Shown here one piece after another: positions 52,628 to 60,775 of a stretch of DNA of 64,000 bases. Where the stretch lies: the NCBI GenBank assembly GCA_045116915.1, contig JBGUMQ010000017.1:1-64000 (forward strand), written 5' to 3'. The notes beneath the pieces were generated by a model, which saw nothing but the letters and a program-made list of their open reading frames with translations, searched no databases and was not told the DNA's origin. The position numbers and the translations under genes are program-made. Source of the stretch: UBA9732 sp045116915 (GTDB taxonomy: Bacteria; Spirochaetota; Spirochaetia; Sphaerochaetales; Sphaerochaetaceae). Position 1 is the first letter of the stretch, and every line of letters starts with the position of its first letter.

Positions 52628-53307
52628 TTGCTCACCTCCCCGGCCTTGGAGCAGCCGGAAGCCGAAGCGCAGTTCGCGCAGCAGCCGTCACAGCCGTCGA
52701 CAAGCTTCTTCTGTCTGGTCTTGATCCCGATCGCGTTCATTATGATTATGAAAAGCGCTATGACCAGGAATGCTCCGGGCGGCTGCACGAAGATCCCCAT
52801 GGGCTCCCAGCTTTCGGGCAGGACCCTGACGCCGAAGGCGGATCCGTTTCCGAGAATCTCCCTCACGAGACCTGCGAGGGTAAGGGCCACGGTGAATCCA
52901 AGGCCCATTCCGATGCCGTCCATGACGGACAGAAGCGGAGTGTTCTTGTTGGCATAAGCCTCGGCACGGCCGAGAATTATGCAGTTGACGACAATCAGCG
53001 GGATGTAGATTCCCAATGCCTCGTAGACCGACGGCAGGTAAGCCTCCATCAGAAGCTCCGTAACCGTAACCAGCGAGGCGACAATGACTATGTAGGACGG
53101 GAGCCTGACTTCATCCGGTATGGCCTTCCTGAGAAGAGAGATCACCAGATTCGATACGATCAGGACAGCCGTGGTGCTCAGTCCCATCCCGATGCCGTTG
53201 AAGGCGCGGGTGGAGACCGCAAGCGTGGGACACATGCCCAGCATGAGCACCAGCGTGGGGTTCTCCTTTATCAGGCCGTTATACAGTCTTTCAACATACT
53301 TGTTCAT
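52624..53307 (-). CDS. rnfE: Rnf complex subunit RnfE with cysteine-rich tail
   Basis: A 227-residue membrane protein, homologous to RnfA: NPTLVLMLGMCPTLAVSTRAFNGIGMG and IPLIVVNCIILGRAEAYA (both conserved Cys). The start is ATG at 53307, or the overlapping GTG at 53310, after GGGGGTG. The C-terminus ends in a short cysteine cluster CDGCCANCASASGC, which I do not know from standard RnfE; it could bind metal on the cytoplasmic side. Confidence 0.95.
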   Translation of the reverse strand: MNKYVERLYNGLIKENPTLVLMLGMCPTLAVSTRAFNGIGMGLSTTAVLIVSNLVISLLRKAIPDEVRLPSYIVIVASLVTVTELLMEAYLPSVYEALGIYIPLIVVNCIILGRAEAYANKNTPLLSVMDGIGMGLGFTVALTLAGLVREILGNGSAFGVRVLPESWEPMGIFVQPPGAFLVIALFIIIMNAIGIKTRQKKLVDGCDGCCANCASASGCSKAGEVSK

Positions 53308-54869
53308 CACTGCACCCCCTTGGCGTTATGGAAGAAATCCAGTGCCGCATTGACCGCGTTCACCACGGCCTTGGACGTGACCGTGGCGCCGGATATGCAG
53401 TCGATTCCGTTGGACACTCCGGCGGCGCTTCCGGTCAGGAGCTTGAAACTCGTGACGTTGCGGTTGTCGAACTGGGAAATGAAAGCCTCGTCCGCGGCAA
53501 GCATTCCCTTGCCCGGAGTCTCATGCAGCTCGGTGAACGAGATGCAGTTGACCGTTCCGTCGGCCGCTATTCCGACGGAAACCGTGATGTTGCCGTCGTA
53601 GCCCTCCGACGATGTGACGGATATGGCATAGCCCACGGTCTTGCCGTCGGCATCCAGGCCTATCACGGCCTCGTTGATCATCGTCCTTCCGAATCCCGTT
53701 CCGTAGATCTGGCCGTAGACGTCCGGGGCATTGACGGCCCTGAAGCTCTCGGCCTTGGGAACCACGCTGTGGTAGGAAGCCCATGCGGCGCTTTCCTTCT
53801 GCTTGCTGATGGTTTCCTCGGTGAGCTTGTAGACGCCTCCAAGGGAAAGACCCGCAAGCAGCGTGATCAGTGCGATCACGACCACGGACTTGGGTATGCG
53901 CATCGAAAGCGGTTTCCTGACGAACTCGCCGTTCTGGCGGGCGATGGCCTTCTTCCTGTATGCGAAAGGCTTCGGAAGGATGTACATGTCGATCAGCGGG
54001 GTGAAGAGGTTTCCCATCAGGATGGAGTAGCTGAAGGAATCCGCCGATGATCCGAACACCCTGAACAGTCCTCCCAGGACTCCGATTATCAGTCCGTAGA
54101 TCATCTGGCCCAGCTTGCTGACAGGCGATGTGACGTAGTCGGTGGCCATGAAGAAGGCACCCATGACGACTCCGCCTCCGCAGATGTTCGCCGCCAGGAA
54201 GACGGGATCGAATCCCTGTCCGCCGAAAAGGGCGATGAACAGCGTGAAACCGCCCAGCACCGAGAAGCAGATCTCACCGTGGATGATGTCGAACGCCCAG
54301 AGGATCAGGCCTCCCAGAAGAAGGGCCGCTATGGAGCTTCCGATGACTGCGTTCGATGTTCCGAGGAACATGGACGTCACGTTGACGGCCTTTCCCGCCA
54401 GCAGGTCCGCCACAGGGGTGGCCGACGAGACCATGTCGACCTTGAACACGGTCATGGAGTTGCTGAATGAGATCAGAAGGAAGCATCTTCCGGCGAGTGC
54501 CGGGTTGATGAAGTTCTTCCCGAGACCTCCGAAGCAGCACTTGACCACAAGGATGGCGAATACGGATCCGATCACCGGACCGTAGAGCGGAGTGTCCGGC
54601 GAAAGCGACAGGGCCAGCAGGAGTCCCGTGACCGCAGCGCTTCCGTCAAGATAGCTCTTTCCCTTGTGGCAGATCGTGTCGAACAGGAATTCCGTTCCCA
54701 CGGCGGCGACCACGGAAACGAGGATTATCAGGAATGCATGCACCCCGTGCACTATCACGCCCACTATGGTGGCGGGCATGAGCGACAGGAGCACTATCCC
54801 CATTATGTAGCGTGTGGACCACCTGTCCCTGACATGGGGGCCGGAGGAAATGTTGATCGCACCGTTCAT
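53307..54869 (-). CDS. Fused Rnf subunits RnfD and RnfG
   Basis: A 520-residue protein; ATG at 54869 with AGGAGGTGG upstream. Residues ~1-335 are RnfD: SSGPHVRDRWSTRYIMG, about nine to ten helices, and the flavinylation motif SSATPVADLL. Residues ~345-520 are RnfG: one helix (SVVVIALITLLAGLSLGGVY) then the periplasmic FMN-binding domain with the covalent FMN motif DCISGATVTSKAV. The two are normally separate. The fusion keeps both flavins at the outer face of the membrane in one chain. ATGA overlaps on both sides. Confidence 0.94.
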   Translation of the reverse strand: MNGAINISSGPHVRDRWSTRYIMGIVLLSLMPATIVGVIVHGVHAFLIILVSVVAAVGTEFLFDTICHKGKSYLDGSAAVTGLLLALSLSPDTPLYGPVIGSVFAILVVKCCFGGLGKNFINPALAGRCFLLISFSNSMTVFKVDMVSSATPVADLLAGKAVNVTSMFLGTSNAVIGSSIAALLLGGLILWAFDIIHGEICFSVLGGFTLFIALFGGQGFDPVFLAANICGGGVVMGAFFMATDYVTSPVSKLGQMIYGLIIGVLGGLFRVFGSSADSFSYSILMGNLFTPLIDMYILPKPFAYRKKAIARQNGEFVRKPLSMRIPKSVVVIALITLLAGLSLGGVYKLTEETISKQKESAAWASYHSVVPKAESFRAVNAPDVYGQIYGTGFGRTMINEAVIGLDADGKTVGYAISVTSSEGYDGNITVSVGIAADGTVNCISFTELHETPGKGMLAADEAFISQFDNRNVTSFKLLTGSAAGVSNGIDCISGATVTSKAVVNAVNAALDFFHNAKGVQ

Positions 54870-56224
54870 TTTCCACCTCCTGCCTTTGCGCGTTTGATAG
54901 CCATTATCTCGGCCTTCGTCTGTTTGAATACCTGTGTCAGTGGTCTCTTTGCCGGACATACGTATGTGCATGAACCGCAGGAGATGCACTCGAGTCCGTA
55001 GAGCTTGTGCTCGTAGCGCTCAAGATCCCCGACATGCACGGCATCGGCCATGAGCTGGGGCAGAAGGCCCTGGGGGCACACGGTCGTGCAGCGTCCGCAG
55101 TGTAGGCAGTTGGTCAGCTTGGCCTCGGCCTTCTCGACCTCGTCCTCGGCCAGCAGCGTCAGGGCGTTGGTGGTCTTTACCACGGGGACATCCAGGGAAC
55201 TCATGGCGAATCCCATCATCGGGCCTCCGGCCAGGATCTTCCTGATCGTCACACCGTCCTTGACCCCGCCGCAGGCCTCCACGAGTTCGGAGACCATGGT
55301 GCCGTTGCGGACGATCAGGTTGGCCGGATTGGCAACTGCATCGCCTGTGACCGTCAGCACATGTGTGTAAAGTGGTTCGTTGTACACGACCGCACGGCCT
55401 ATGGCGTAGATGGTTCCGACGTTGTCCACTATGCATCCGACATCGGCGGGCAGCTTGGAGACGGGGAAGTCAACTCCCGCTATCACCTGGATCAGGCTGC
55501 GCTCTCCGCCCTGGGGATACTTGGTCTTCAGCGGCAGGATGTCGATCCTGTTCTCGACATGCCGTTTGACCGCGGCATCGTTCATCGACGCTATGGCCTC
55601 GGGTTTGTTGTCCTCGATGGCCACGACTCCCCTTGCGTTGGGGAAGAGCCTGAGGATTATCTCGAGGCCTTCGAGGATTCCCTCGGCATGCGTGCGCATG
55701 AGCTGGTCGTTGCACGTGATGTAGGGCTCGCACTCGGCGCCGTTGGCTATGATGTACCGTATGGCCGACGGATCCTTCGGGGCCAGCTTCACATGTGTGG
55801 GGAAGCCTGCTCCGCCGAGTCCGATGATGCCGGCGTTCTTCACGCGGGCGATGATCTGCTCGTTGGACAGGAGGTTGACGTCATCCTTCACGCCTATCCC
55901 TTCGGCCATGGTGTACTGCCCGTCGTTGTCGATGACTATGCATTCGACCGACGAGCCCGATATGGTGCGGCGCTTCTCAATGGCCTTGACCTTGCCCGAG
56001 CAAGAGGAAGCGATGTTGGACGATATGAATCCGTCGGCCTCCGCGATGATCTGACCCACCAGGACGGGGTCGTCCTTCTTCACCGTGGGTTTCGCCGGTT
56101 TGCCGATGCCCTGTCCGAGGGGAAGGACCATCTCCCCTTTTGCGTCGTACGGGCGCAACGGGATGTCCCGGCTCAGTTCCTTGTGGCCTTTCGGATGTAC
56201 TCCTCCGCGAAAGGTTGTATCCAT
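54866..56224 (-). CDS. rnfC: Rnf complex subunit RnfC
   Basis: A 452-residue peripheral subunit on the cytoplasmic face. FRGGVHPKGHKE at the start, GLGGAGFPTHVKL (FMN/NADH site), NGAECEPYITCNDQLM, QGGERSLIQVI, and two 4Fe-4S motifs CLHCGRCTTVCPQGLLP and CISCGSCTYVCPAKRPL are diagnostic. It exchanges electrons with NADH. First gene of the operon; ATG at 56224 with AAGGAG 9 nt upstream. Confidence 0.96.
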   Translation of the reverse strand: MDTTFRGGVHPKGHKELSRDIPLRPYDAKGEMVLPLGQGIGKPAKPTVKKDDPVLVGQIIAEADGFISSNIASSCSGKVKAIEKRRTISGSSVECIVIDNDGQYTMAEGIGVKDDVNLLSNEQIIARVKNAGIIGLGGAGFPTHVKLAPKDPSAIRYIIANGAECEPYITCNDQLMRTHAEGILEGLEIILRLFPNARGVVAIEDNKPEAIASMNDAAVKRHVENRIDILPLKTKYPQGGERSLIQVIAGVDFPVSKLPADVGCIVDNVGTIYAIGRAVVYNEPLYTHVLTVTGDAVANPANLIVRNGTMVSELVEACGGVKDGVTIRKILAGGPMMGFAMSSLDVPVVKTTNALTLLAEDEVEKAEAKLTNCLHCGRCTTVCPQGLLPQLMADAVHVGDLERYEHKLYGLECISCGSCTYVCPAKRPLTQVFKQTKAEIMAIKRAKAGGGK

Positions 56225-56283
56225 TGCTGATGACTCCTTCAGTGTATTCGGGCGCTTCCGGAGCATGGCTGGGGAAGACCCTT

Positions 56284-56312
56284 TTTATATACTAACAGTA
56301 CGCGCGTGGAAA
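56284..56312 (-). promoter_or_regulatory. Putative promoter of the rnf-nrfA operon
   Basis: On the minus strand TTTCCA, 17 nt, TATAAA, about 60 nt before the rnfC ATG. No Fnr-like palindrome is visible near it. Confidence 0.42.
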
Positions 56313-56385
56313 TGGAAGTTATTATTTTTTGTCATGGTTTCACATTAACGTCGGGTTTTTGACAGATAAAGACATTGTGGGACCG

Positions 56386-56435
56386 GTGTGCCCAGAACGG
56401 GACTCGATTGAAGGGTGTGCCCAGAACGGGACTCG
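56386..56435. repeat. Two tandem truncated copies of the tRNA-Leu 3' end
   Basis: GGTGTGCCCAGAACGGGACT (56386-56405, continuing CG) recurs with a 29-bp period at 56415-56435. The GTGCCCAGAACGGGACTCG core is identical to the 3' end of the tRNA-Leu gene at 56575-56593, same orientation. Such partial tRNA copies are what integrase attachment sites leave behind, or a tandem tRNA array that has decayed. Confidence 0.75.
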
Positions 56436-56537
56436 CCCTCCGGCGCTCAAAAGGAAGGTCGCGCCTGCGGGCCGGCCTGGCTTCGGACGCAGTGCGTCCT
56501 CCTACCGCCAGGCTTCGAGTCCATCATGTTCGGCTAC

Positions 56538-56574
56538 AAAAGGAAAACCGGCCAAAATGACCGGTTTTCCTTTT
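56538..56574 (-). terminator. Terminator of tRNA-Leu
   Basis: AAAAGGAAAACCGG and CCGGTTTTCCTTTT are perfect 14-bp arms around a 9-nt loop, immediately 3' of the tRNA on the minus strand, with a run of T at the end. Confidence 0.85.
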
Positions 56575-56575
56575 G

Positions 56576-56659
56576 TGCCCAGAACGGGACTCGAACCCAC
56601 ACACCCTTGCGAGAACTAGGACCTGAACCTAGCGCGTCTACCAATTCCGCCATCTGGGC
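56576..56659 (-). tRNA. tRNA-Leu(CAG)
   Basis: 84 nt. Acceptor GCCCAGA/TCTGGGC, discriminator A, anticodon stem CTAGG/CCTAG with loop TTCAGGT (anticodon CAG), a class II variable arm and the T arm GGGTTCGAGTCCC. CCA is not encoded. Confidence 0.95.
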
Positions 56660-56721
56660 AGTTGCAGTGCAACAGTGGAAATATAGCCTTAAGCGCGATT
56701 ATTGTCAATTGCAGGAAAGGA

Positions 56722-58467
56722 TCATTTGGCGCCGTCCACGACGATCATGAGGTTGTTCAGGTTCATCGAGTACGTGTAGCGGGCCTCGTCGGCGATGCTC
56801 ATCATCAGGCGGATGCCGGAAATCGGGGCATCGTCCTTGAAGACGTAGTGCAGCGGATCGAACGCCCGGCAGTCGTCCCTGAAGCGGATGATCCACCTGT
56901 TGTCGTGGTCCTGGATCCTGACAGACAGGTTGTTGCGGCCCTTGGGGGAGAAGCCGTGCGTTATGATGTTGCCGGCCATCTCCTCGATGCACATGGCCAC
57001 GTGTGTGGCGGTGATCTTCGTCTGGCTGTGTTCCAGGCAGAACTTCTCGGCCGTCTCGGCGAAGGCCGTGACCTCCCCTATGGTCCTGAGGTCGGACTCG
57101 AGCATGTCCTCCGGAGCGACTCCGAAGCCCGGCTTGAAGTCCAGGTACACATCGATGTCCAGAGCCACGCGGTGCGCCCTCTTCCACTTCAGGATGCTGA
57201 ATCCCAGCAGTGCGAGGACTTCTCCCGCGACAAAATAGAACCATACGCCGGTGGTGCCGAACGGGCGGCTCAGGAAGAAAGCGAAGATGGCCGGGACAAG
57301 AAGCCCCTCGGCCGTGGAGTAGTTCACTATGGCCCTGATCCTGGCCGATCCCTGGAGATAGCCCTTGAACGCGTTGTTGATGCAGCAGGGCACAAGACCC
57401 AGGGCGTAGATCCTGAGACCGGTGACCGCCATGCCCCTGGACGCTCCGCTTCCGGAGGTCAGGAAAAGGTCGACCAGCTGGGGTGCGAAGACCGCCAGCA
57501 GCACTCCCACTCCGGCGCCCATGAGCAGGCAGCGCGGCATGAGGGTCTTGAGCATGACCTTGAGACCCGTCTTGTCCTCTTCCTGGAACAGCACGCCGGT
57601 GAGCGTGAGCGACACCCCGTAGACACCGGTGGATATGCAGTTGCTCGCGTTCCCGATGGTGGTTATGACCGAATACGCGGCGACGGCGATGCTGCCGTTG
57701 AGGCCGAGCAGTATCTTGTTCACCAGGAAGACCAGCGCCACTCCGGTTCCGATGTTGAACACCGACGGGATCGCGCTCTTGAAGATCAGGCCCACCCTGC
57801 GCAGGCTGACGTTCCTAAAGCGGAACCTGAATATCCCCTTCCTGGAGAAGAAATACCAGATCGCGACCACAAGGGCCACGTAGTAGCTGATGGCGGATGC
57901 AAGCCCCATTCCGTACAGGCCCCAGTGGAAGACCATGGCGTTGAGCAGGTCAAGGGCGATGTCGGTGACAGTCATGGCAACGACAGCGCTGATGAGGAGC
58001 GTCATCTGGCCGGCCATCTGAAGGAAAGGTATCAGCACGAGTGCGATCATGCACCCCGGAGCGCCGATGGAGAACCCGATGAGGTATCCGCGTGTGGAAT
58101 CGTACAGGTCACCGGAGGTTCCGGCGCCCATCCACGTGGGGATGTGTTTCTGAAGGGCGACGACCAGGAGCAGGAACGAAACCGAGATGGCGAATGCGGT
58201 CCCCACTGCGGAAGAGTAGTCCTTGTTGGCCTCGTCTATCAGTCCCTTGCCTATGGACCTGCTGCATGTGACCTGGACACCGGCAGACAGGATGGTCCCT
58301 ATTCCGCCGATTATCAGGAGTATGGGGCTGCACAGCCCGTATGCGGCGACCGCCCCCACACCGAGGAACCGGCCTATGACGATGCTGTCGACCAGCATGC
58401 ATAGCGATGTGGTCAGTACGGAGAGAACCTGTGCGACAAGCATCTGTATTGTCAGTTTTCTGATCAT
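56722..58467 (-). CDS. MATE transporter fused to GHKL (RsbW-like) ATPase domain
   Basis: A 581-residue protein. Residues ~1-440 are a 12-helix MATE family exporter (VLTTSLCMLVDSIVIGRFLGV; INNAFKGYLQGSAR). The C-terminal ~130 residues form a histidine-kinase-like ATPase: ITATHVAMCIEEMAGNIITHG (N-box E/N), IIRFRDDCRAFDP (G1-like) and ISGIRLMMSIADEARYTYSMN (G2-like GIRLM). This resembles anti-sigma kinases such as RsbW/SpoIIAB rather than sensor kinases, as no DHp domain is seen. AGGAG lies 11 nt before the ATG; promoter TTGAAA-18-TAGGAT. An output protein such as an STAS anti-anti-sigma factor is not in the window. Confidence 0.88.
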   Translation of the reverse strand: MIRKLTIQMLVAQVLSVLTTSLCMLVDSIVIGRFLGVGAVAAYGLCSPILLIIGGIGTILSAGVQVTCSRSIGKGLIDEANKDYSSAVGTAFAISVSFLLLVVALQKHIPTWMGAGTSGDLYDSTRGYLIGFSIGAPGCMIALVLIPFLQMAGQMTLLISAVVAMTVTDIALDLLNAMVFHWGLYGMGLASAISYYVALVVAIWYFFSRKGIFRFRFRNVSLRRVGLIFKSAIPSVFNIGTGVALVFLVNKILLGLNGSIAVAAYSVITTIGNASNCISTGVYGVSLTLTGVLFQEEDKTGLKVMLKTLMPRCLLMGAGVGVLLAVFAPQLVDLFLTSGSGASRGMAVTGLRIYALGLVPCCINNAFKGYLQGSARIRAIVNYSTAEGLLVPAIFAFFLSRPFGTTGVWFYFVAGEVLALLGFSILKWKRAHRVALDIDVYLDFKPGFGVAPEDMLESDLRTIGEVTAFAETAEKFCLEHSQTKITATHVAMCIEEMAGNIITHGFSPKGRNNLSVRIQDHDNRWIIRFRDDCRAFDPLHYVFKDDAPISGIRLMMSIADEARYTYSMNLNNLMIVVDGAK

Positions 58468-58514
58468 CTGATGAAAAACTCCTATCCCTGAAATACTGTC
58501 CCAACGCCCCGGCT

Positions 58515-58567
58515 ATCCTAACATCTAAAAGGTTGTTGTTTCAATCGCCCTCCACAACTGGTAGAAT
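58515..58567. promoter_or_regulatory. Divergent promoters of the MATE and Gfo/Idh genes
   Basis: Minus strand: TTGAAA (58544-58539), 18 nt, TAGGAT (58520-58515). Plus strand: TTTCAA at the same six bases, 17 nt, TAGAAT (58562-58567) with TGG before it. Both -35 boxes coincide, so the two promoters would compete. Confidence 0.55.
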
Positions 58568-58573
58568 CCAACC

Positions 58574-59671
58574 ATGGACAGAATAAGATTCGTTATTGTG
58601 GGTTCAGGCTGGAGATCGCTCTACTACGTCAGGATAGCGAAGGCCCTTCCGCAGGTTTTCGAACTGTGCGCAATGCTCTGCAGGACGGAAGAGAAAGCCT
58701 CACGCATGGCTGCGGAGAACGGGATAGTCACAACAGTATCCGAAGAGCAGTGCATCGCCATGGAACCGGATCTGGTCGTGGTGGCGGTAAACAAGGCATC
58801 GGTTGCGGAAGTGGCCATGCACTGGATGGAATCGGGTTTCTGTGTCCTGTCGGAAACGCCCGCCGCACTTGAGCTCCCCATCCTTGTGAAGATGTGGGGG
58901 ATGTACAGGGCCGGGAAGCGGATTGTTGTGAACGAGCAGTACCGCAGATACCCTCTGTACAGCTCGCTGATAAAGATTGCCCAAAGCGGAATCCTTGGCG
59001 GTAACGATAGTCTGAGTGCATCACTTGCCCACGAATATCATGGAATGAGCTTAATCCGGGCTCTTCTTTGCATCGACTGCAACGAACAGTTCTCGGTTGA
59101 AGCCAGAACATATTCTTTCCCCGTGACGGAGACACTGACCCGTTATGAGGAATTCAGGGATGGCAGGATCGCCATGAAGAACCGCACCGTGGCGACTTTC
59201 CGGTTCGCAAACGGCAAGGTGGCGTTCTACGATTTCGACAGCGAGCAGTACCGCTCACCAATCAGGAAGAACACATTGCGCCTACAGGGGTCCAGGGGTG
59301 AGATCATAGACGACATGGTCTACTGGCTCGACGGGTCAAACACCGGCCGGAAAGGGAAGATAGATATCTCCGTGCACAATGTAAGGACTCCTTACGACAA
59401 CCCCAACCTGCGGGAAATCGAGGAGGTCACTTCTGTGGATTTCAACGGAGAAAGGATCTACGGACCACCGTTCGGACTGTGCGGTCTGGCACAGGACGAG
59501 ACAGCCATGGCTGTCATGATGAAGGAAGCCGCCATGTACGGCAAAGGAGTTGCCACGTCTCCGTACCCGCTCGAGGAAGCTCTCCAGGATGCCTATGCCA
59601 TGCTCCTGCTGCAAAAAGCATGCGATACGGGGGAAGAGGTCTTCTCGGAACCCCAGGTCTGGAACAGCTGA
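58574..59671 (+). CDS. Gfo/Idh/MocA family oxidoreductase
   Basis: A 365-residue NAD(P)-dependent dehydrogenase: RFVIVGSGWRSLYYVRIAKAL (Rossmann start, here GSGWRS rather than GxGxxG), VVVAVNKASVAEVAMHWMESGFCVLSETPAALEL (with ET in place of the usual EKP), and RIVVNEQYRRYPLYSSLI. The EKP lysine of the family is replaced by Thr/Pro, so catalysis may differ or be lost. Likely acts on sugars or inositols. TAGAAT ends 6 nt before the ATG and no ribosome site exists, so it is probably leaderless. Its stop is 3 nt from the convergent asparaginase stop. Confidence 0.82.
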   Translation: MDRIRFVIVGSGWRSLYYVRIAKALPQVFELCAMLCRTEEKASRMAAENGIVTTVSEEQCIAMEPDLVVVAVNKASVAEVAMHWMESGFCVLSETPAALELPILVKMWGMYRAGKRIVVNEQYRRYPLYSSLIKIAQSGILGGNDSLSASLAHEYHGMSLIRALLCIDCNEQFSVEARTYSFPVTETLTRYEEFRDGRIAMKNRTVATFRFANGKVAFYDFDSEQYRSPIRKNTLRLQGSRGEIIDDMVYWLDGSNTGRKGKIDISVHNVRTPYDNPNLREIEEVTSVDFNGERIYGPPFGLCGLAQDETAMAVMMKEAAMYGKGVATSPYPLEEALQDAYAMLLLQKACDTGEEVFSEPQVWNS

Positions 59672-59674
59672 AAC

Positions 59675-60661
59675 CTACACTATGGTGTCGTTGGCGACCG
59701 GGGTGCAGAACAGTTCCCTGGCCGTGGAGATGTCGCGTGTCTGACCCAGTACCCACATGAGTTTCGCAAGGGCCGCCTCGCTGGTCATGTCCCTGGCCTC
59801 GAGCACGTTGGGCTCCTGCATCAGCCGGTGGCCCACCTTGTACAGCTCCAGGTCGCTTCCCTCGTTCGGCACCTGGGTGGTCATGACGATCAGGGTACCC
59901 TTCTCCCCCGCCTGCCTGATATGCGAGTAGAACTCGTAGTATTCCGGAAGACCGCCGACCCCGAAGCTTTCGACCACAAGACCGTCGAACCGCTCGGTCA
60001 TGAAGGTTATTATGTCCTCCGTCATCCCCGGGAAAAGCCTGACAAGGCCCACATTGGTATCCAGGTTGTCGTAGAAACGCACCCCGGAGCCGGGGACCTG
60101 CGGTATGAACCAGATGACCTTCCCGCTCTGGATCCGTGCCACCTCGGGGTAGTTGGCGCTGGCGAACGCGGCGAAACGCTTGGTGTAGTTCTTCCTGGCG
60201 CGGGTCCCGAGTATGACCGAGCCGGAGAACACCACGAGGACCCCGTGGCTGTTGTTGTCGGCGGCGCAGAGGAAGGCATCGATCATGTTGCGGCGGGCAT
60301 CGGAATCGTCCTGTGCGACCGATATCTGGGCCCCGGTTATGACGATGCTCTTGGTGCTGTCCTGGATCAGATAGCTCAGGGCCGCGGCCGTGTAGGCCAT
60401 GGTGTCGGTGCCGTGGGCGATCACGAAACCGTCGTATCCGTCGTAGCGCTCCCTGACCGCGCGTGCGATCTCCAGCCAGTGGGCGGGGCCGATGTTGGTG
60501 CTGTCCATGTTGAACAGCTGGATGCAGTCGGGCCTGCAGATGCCGCCGATCTCGGGGATCTTCTCCAGCAGTTCGCCGACAGAAAGCGACGGTGCGAGTC
60601 CGTCGTCGGTCGGACGCGAGACGATCGTCCCGCCTGTTCCGATAAGCAGAATCCTCTTCAT
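59675..60661 (-). CDS. L-asparaginase (type I-like)
   Basis: A 328-residue amidohydrolase: LLIGTGGTIVSRP (first catalytic Thr), FVIAHGTDTMAYTAAAL (second Thr and Asp, HGTDTM), SIVITGAQISVAQDDSDARRN, VVESFGVGGLPE. There is no signal peptide, so it is cytoplasmic (AnsA-like). It hydrolyses asparagine to aspartate and ammonia. No ribosome site; TATCAT ends 6 nt before the ATG. Divergent from xseA. Confidence 0.92.
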   Translation of the reverse strand: MKRILLIGTGGTIVSRPTDDGLAPSLSVGELLEKIPEIGGICRPDCIQLFNMDSTNIGPAHWLEIARAVRERYDGYDGFVIAHGTDTMAYTAAALSYLIQDSTKSIVITGAQISVAQDDSDARRNMIDAFLCAADNNSHGVLVVFSGSVILGTRARKNYTKRFAAFASANYPEVARIQSGKVIWFIPQVPGSGVRFYDNLDTNVGLVRLFPGMTEDIITFMTERFDGLVVESFGVGGLPEYYEFYSHIRQAGEKGTLIVMTTQVPNEGSDLELYKVGHRLMQEPNVLEARDMTSEAALAKLMWVLGQTRDISTARELFCTPVANDTIV

Positions 60662-60775
60662 ACCCGAATGATAATCCCGTTCGGGGTCTTTTTGCACGCG
60701 GTTTTTCGGGAGTGACACAACAAAAAACCGGAATGGACGATACCATCGCCGCGGTGTTTCTGCTATCCTGTTGTC

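Larger units (their letters stand above)
56225..56575. other. Intergenic region between tRNA-Leu and rnfC
   Basis: 351 nt without a coding gene. Next to rnfC lies a likely minus-strand promoter: TATAAA (56284-56289), 17 nt, TTTCCA (56307-56312), leaving a leader of ~50 nt. Further right are two truncated copies of the tRNA-Leu 3' end (56386-56435), a GC-rich stretch (56436-56537) with arms GCCTGGC and GCCAGGC, and the tRNA terminator. Short reading frames crossing it are not convincing. Confidence 0.6.

Noticed and set aside
56341..56750. Short plus-strand frames across the tRNA-Leu and its repeats
   Set aside because: They are translations of tRNA sequence and repeats in the antisense direction.
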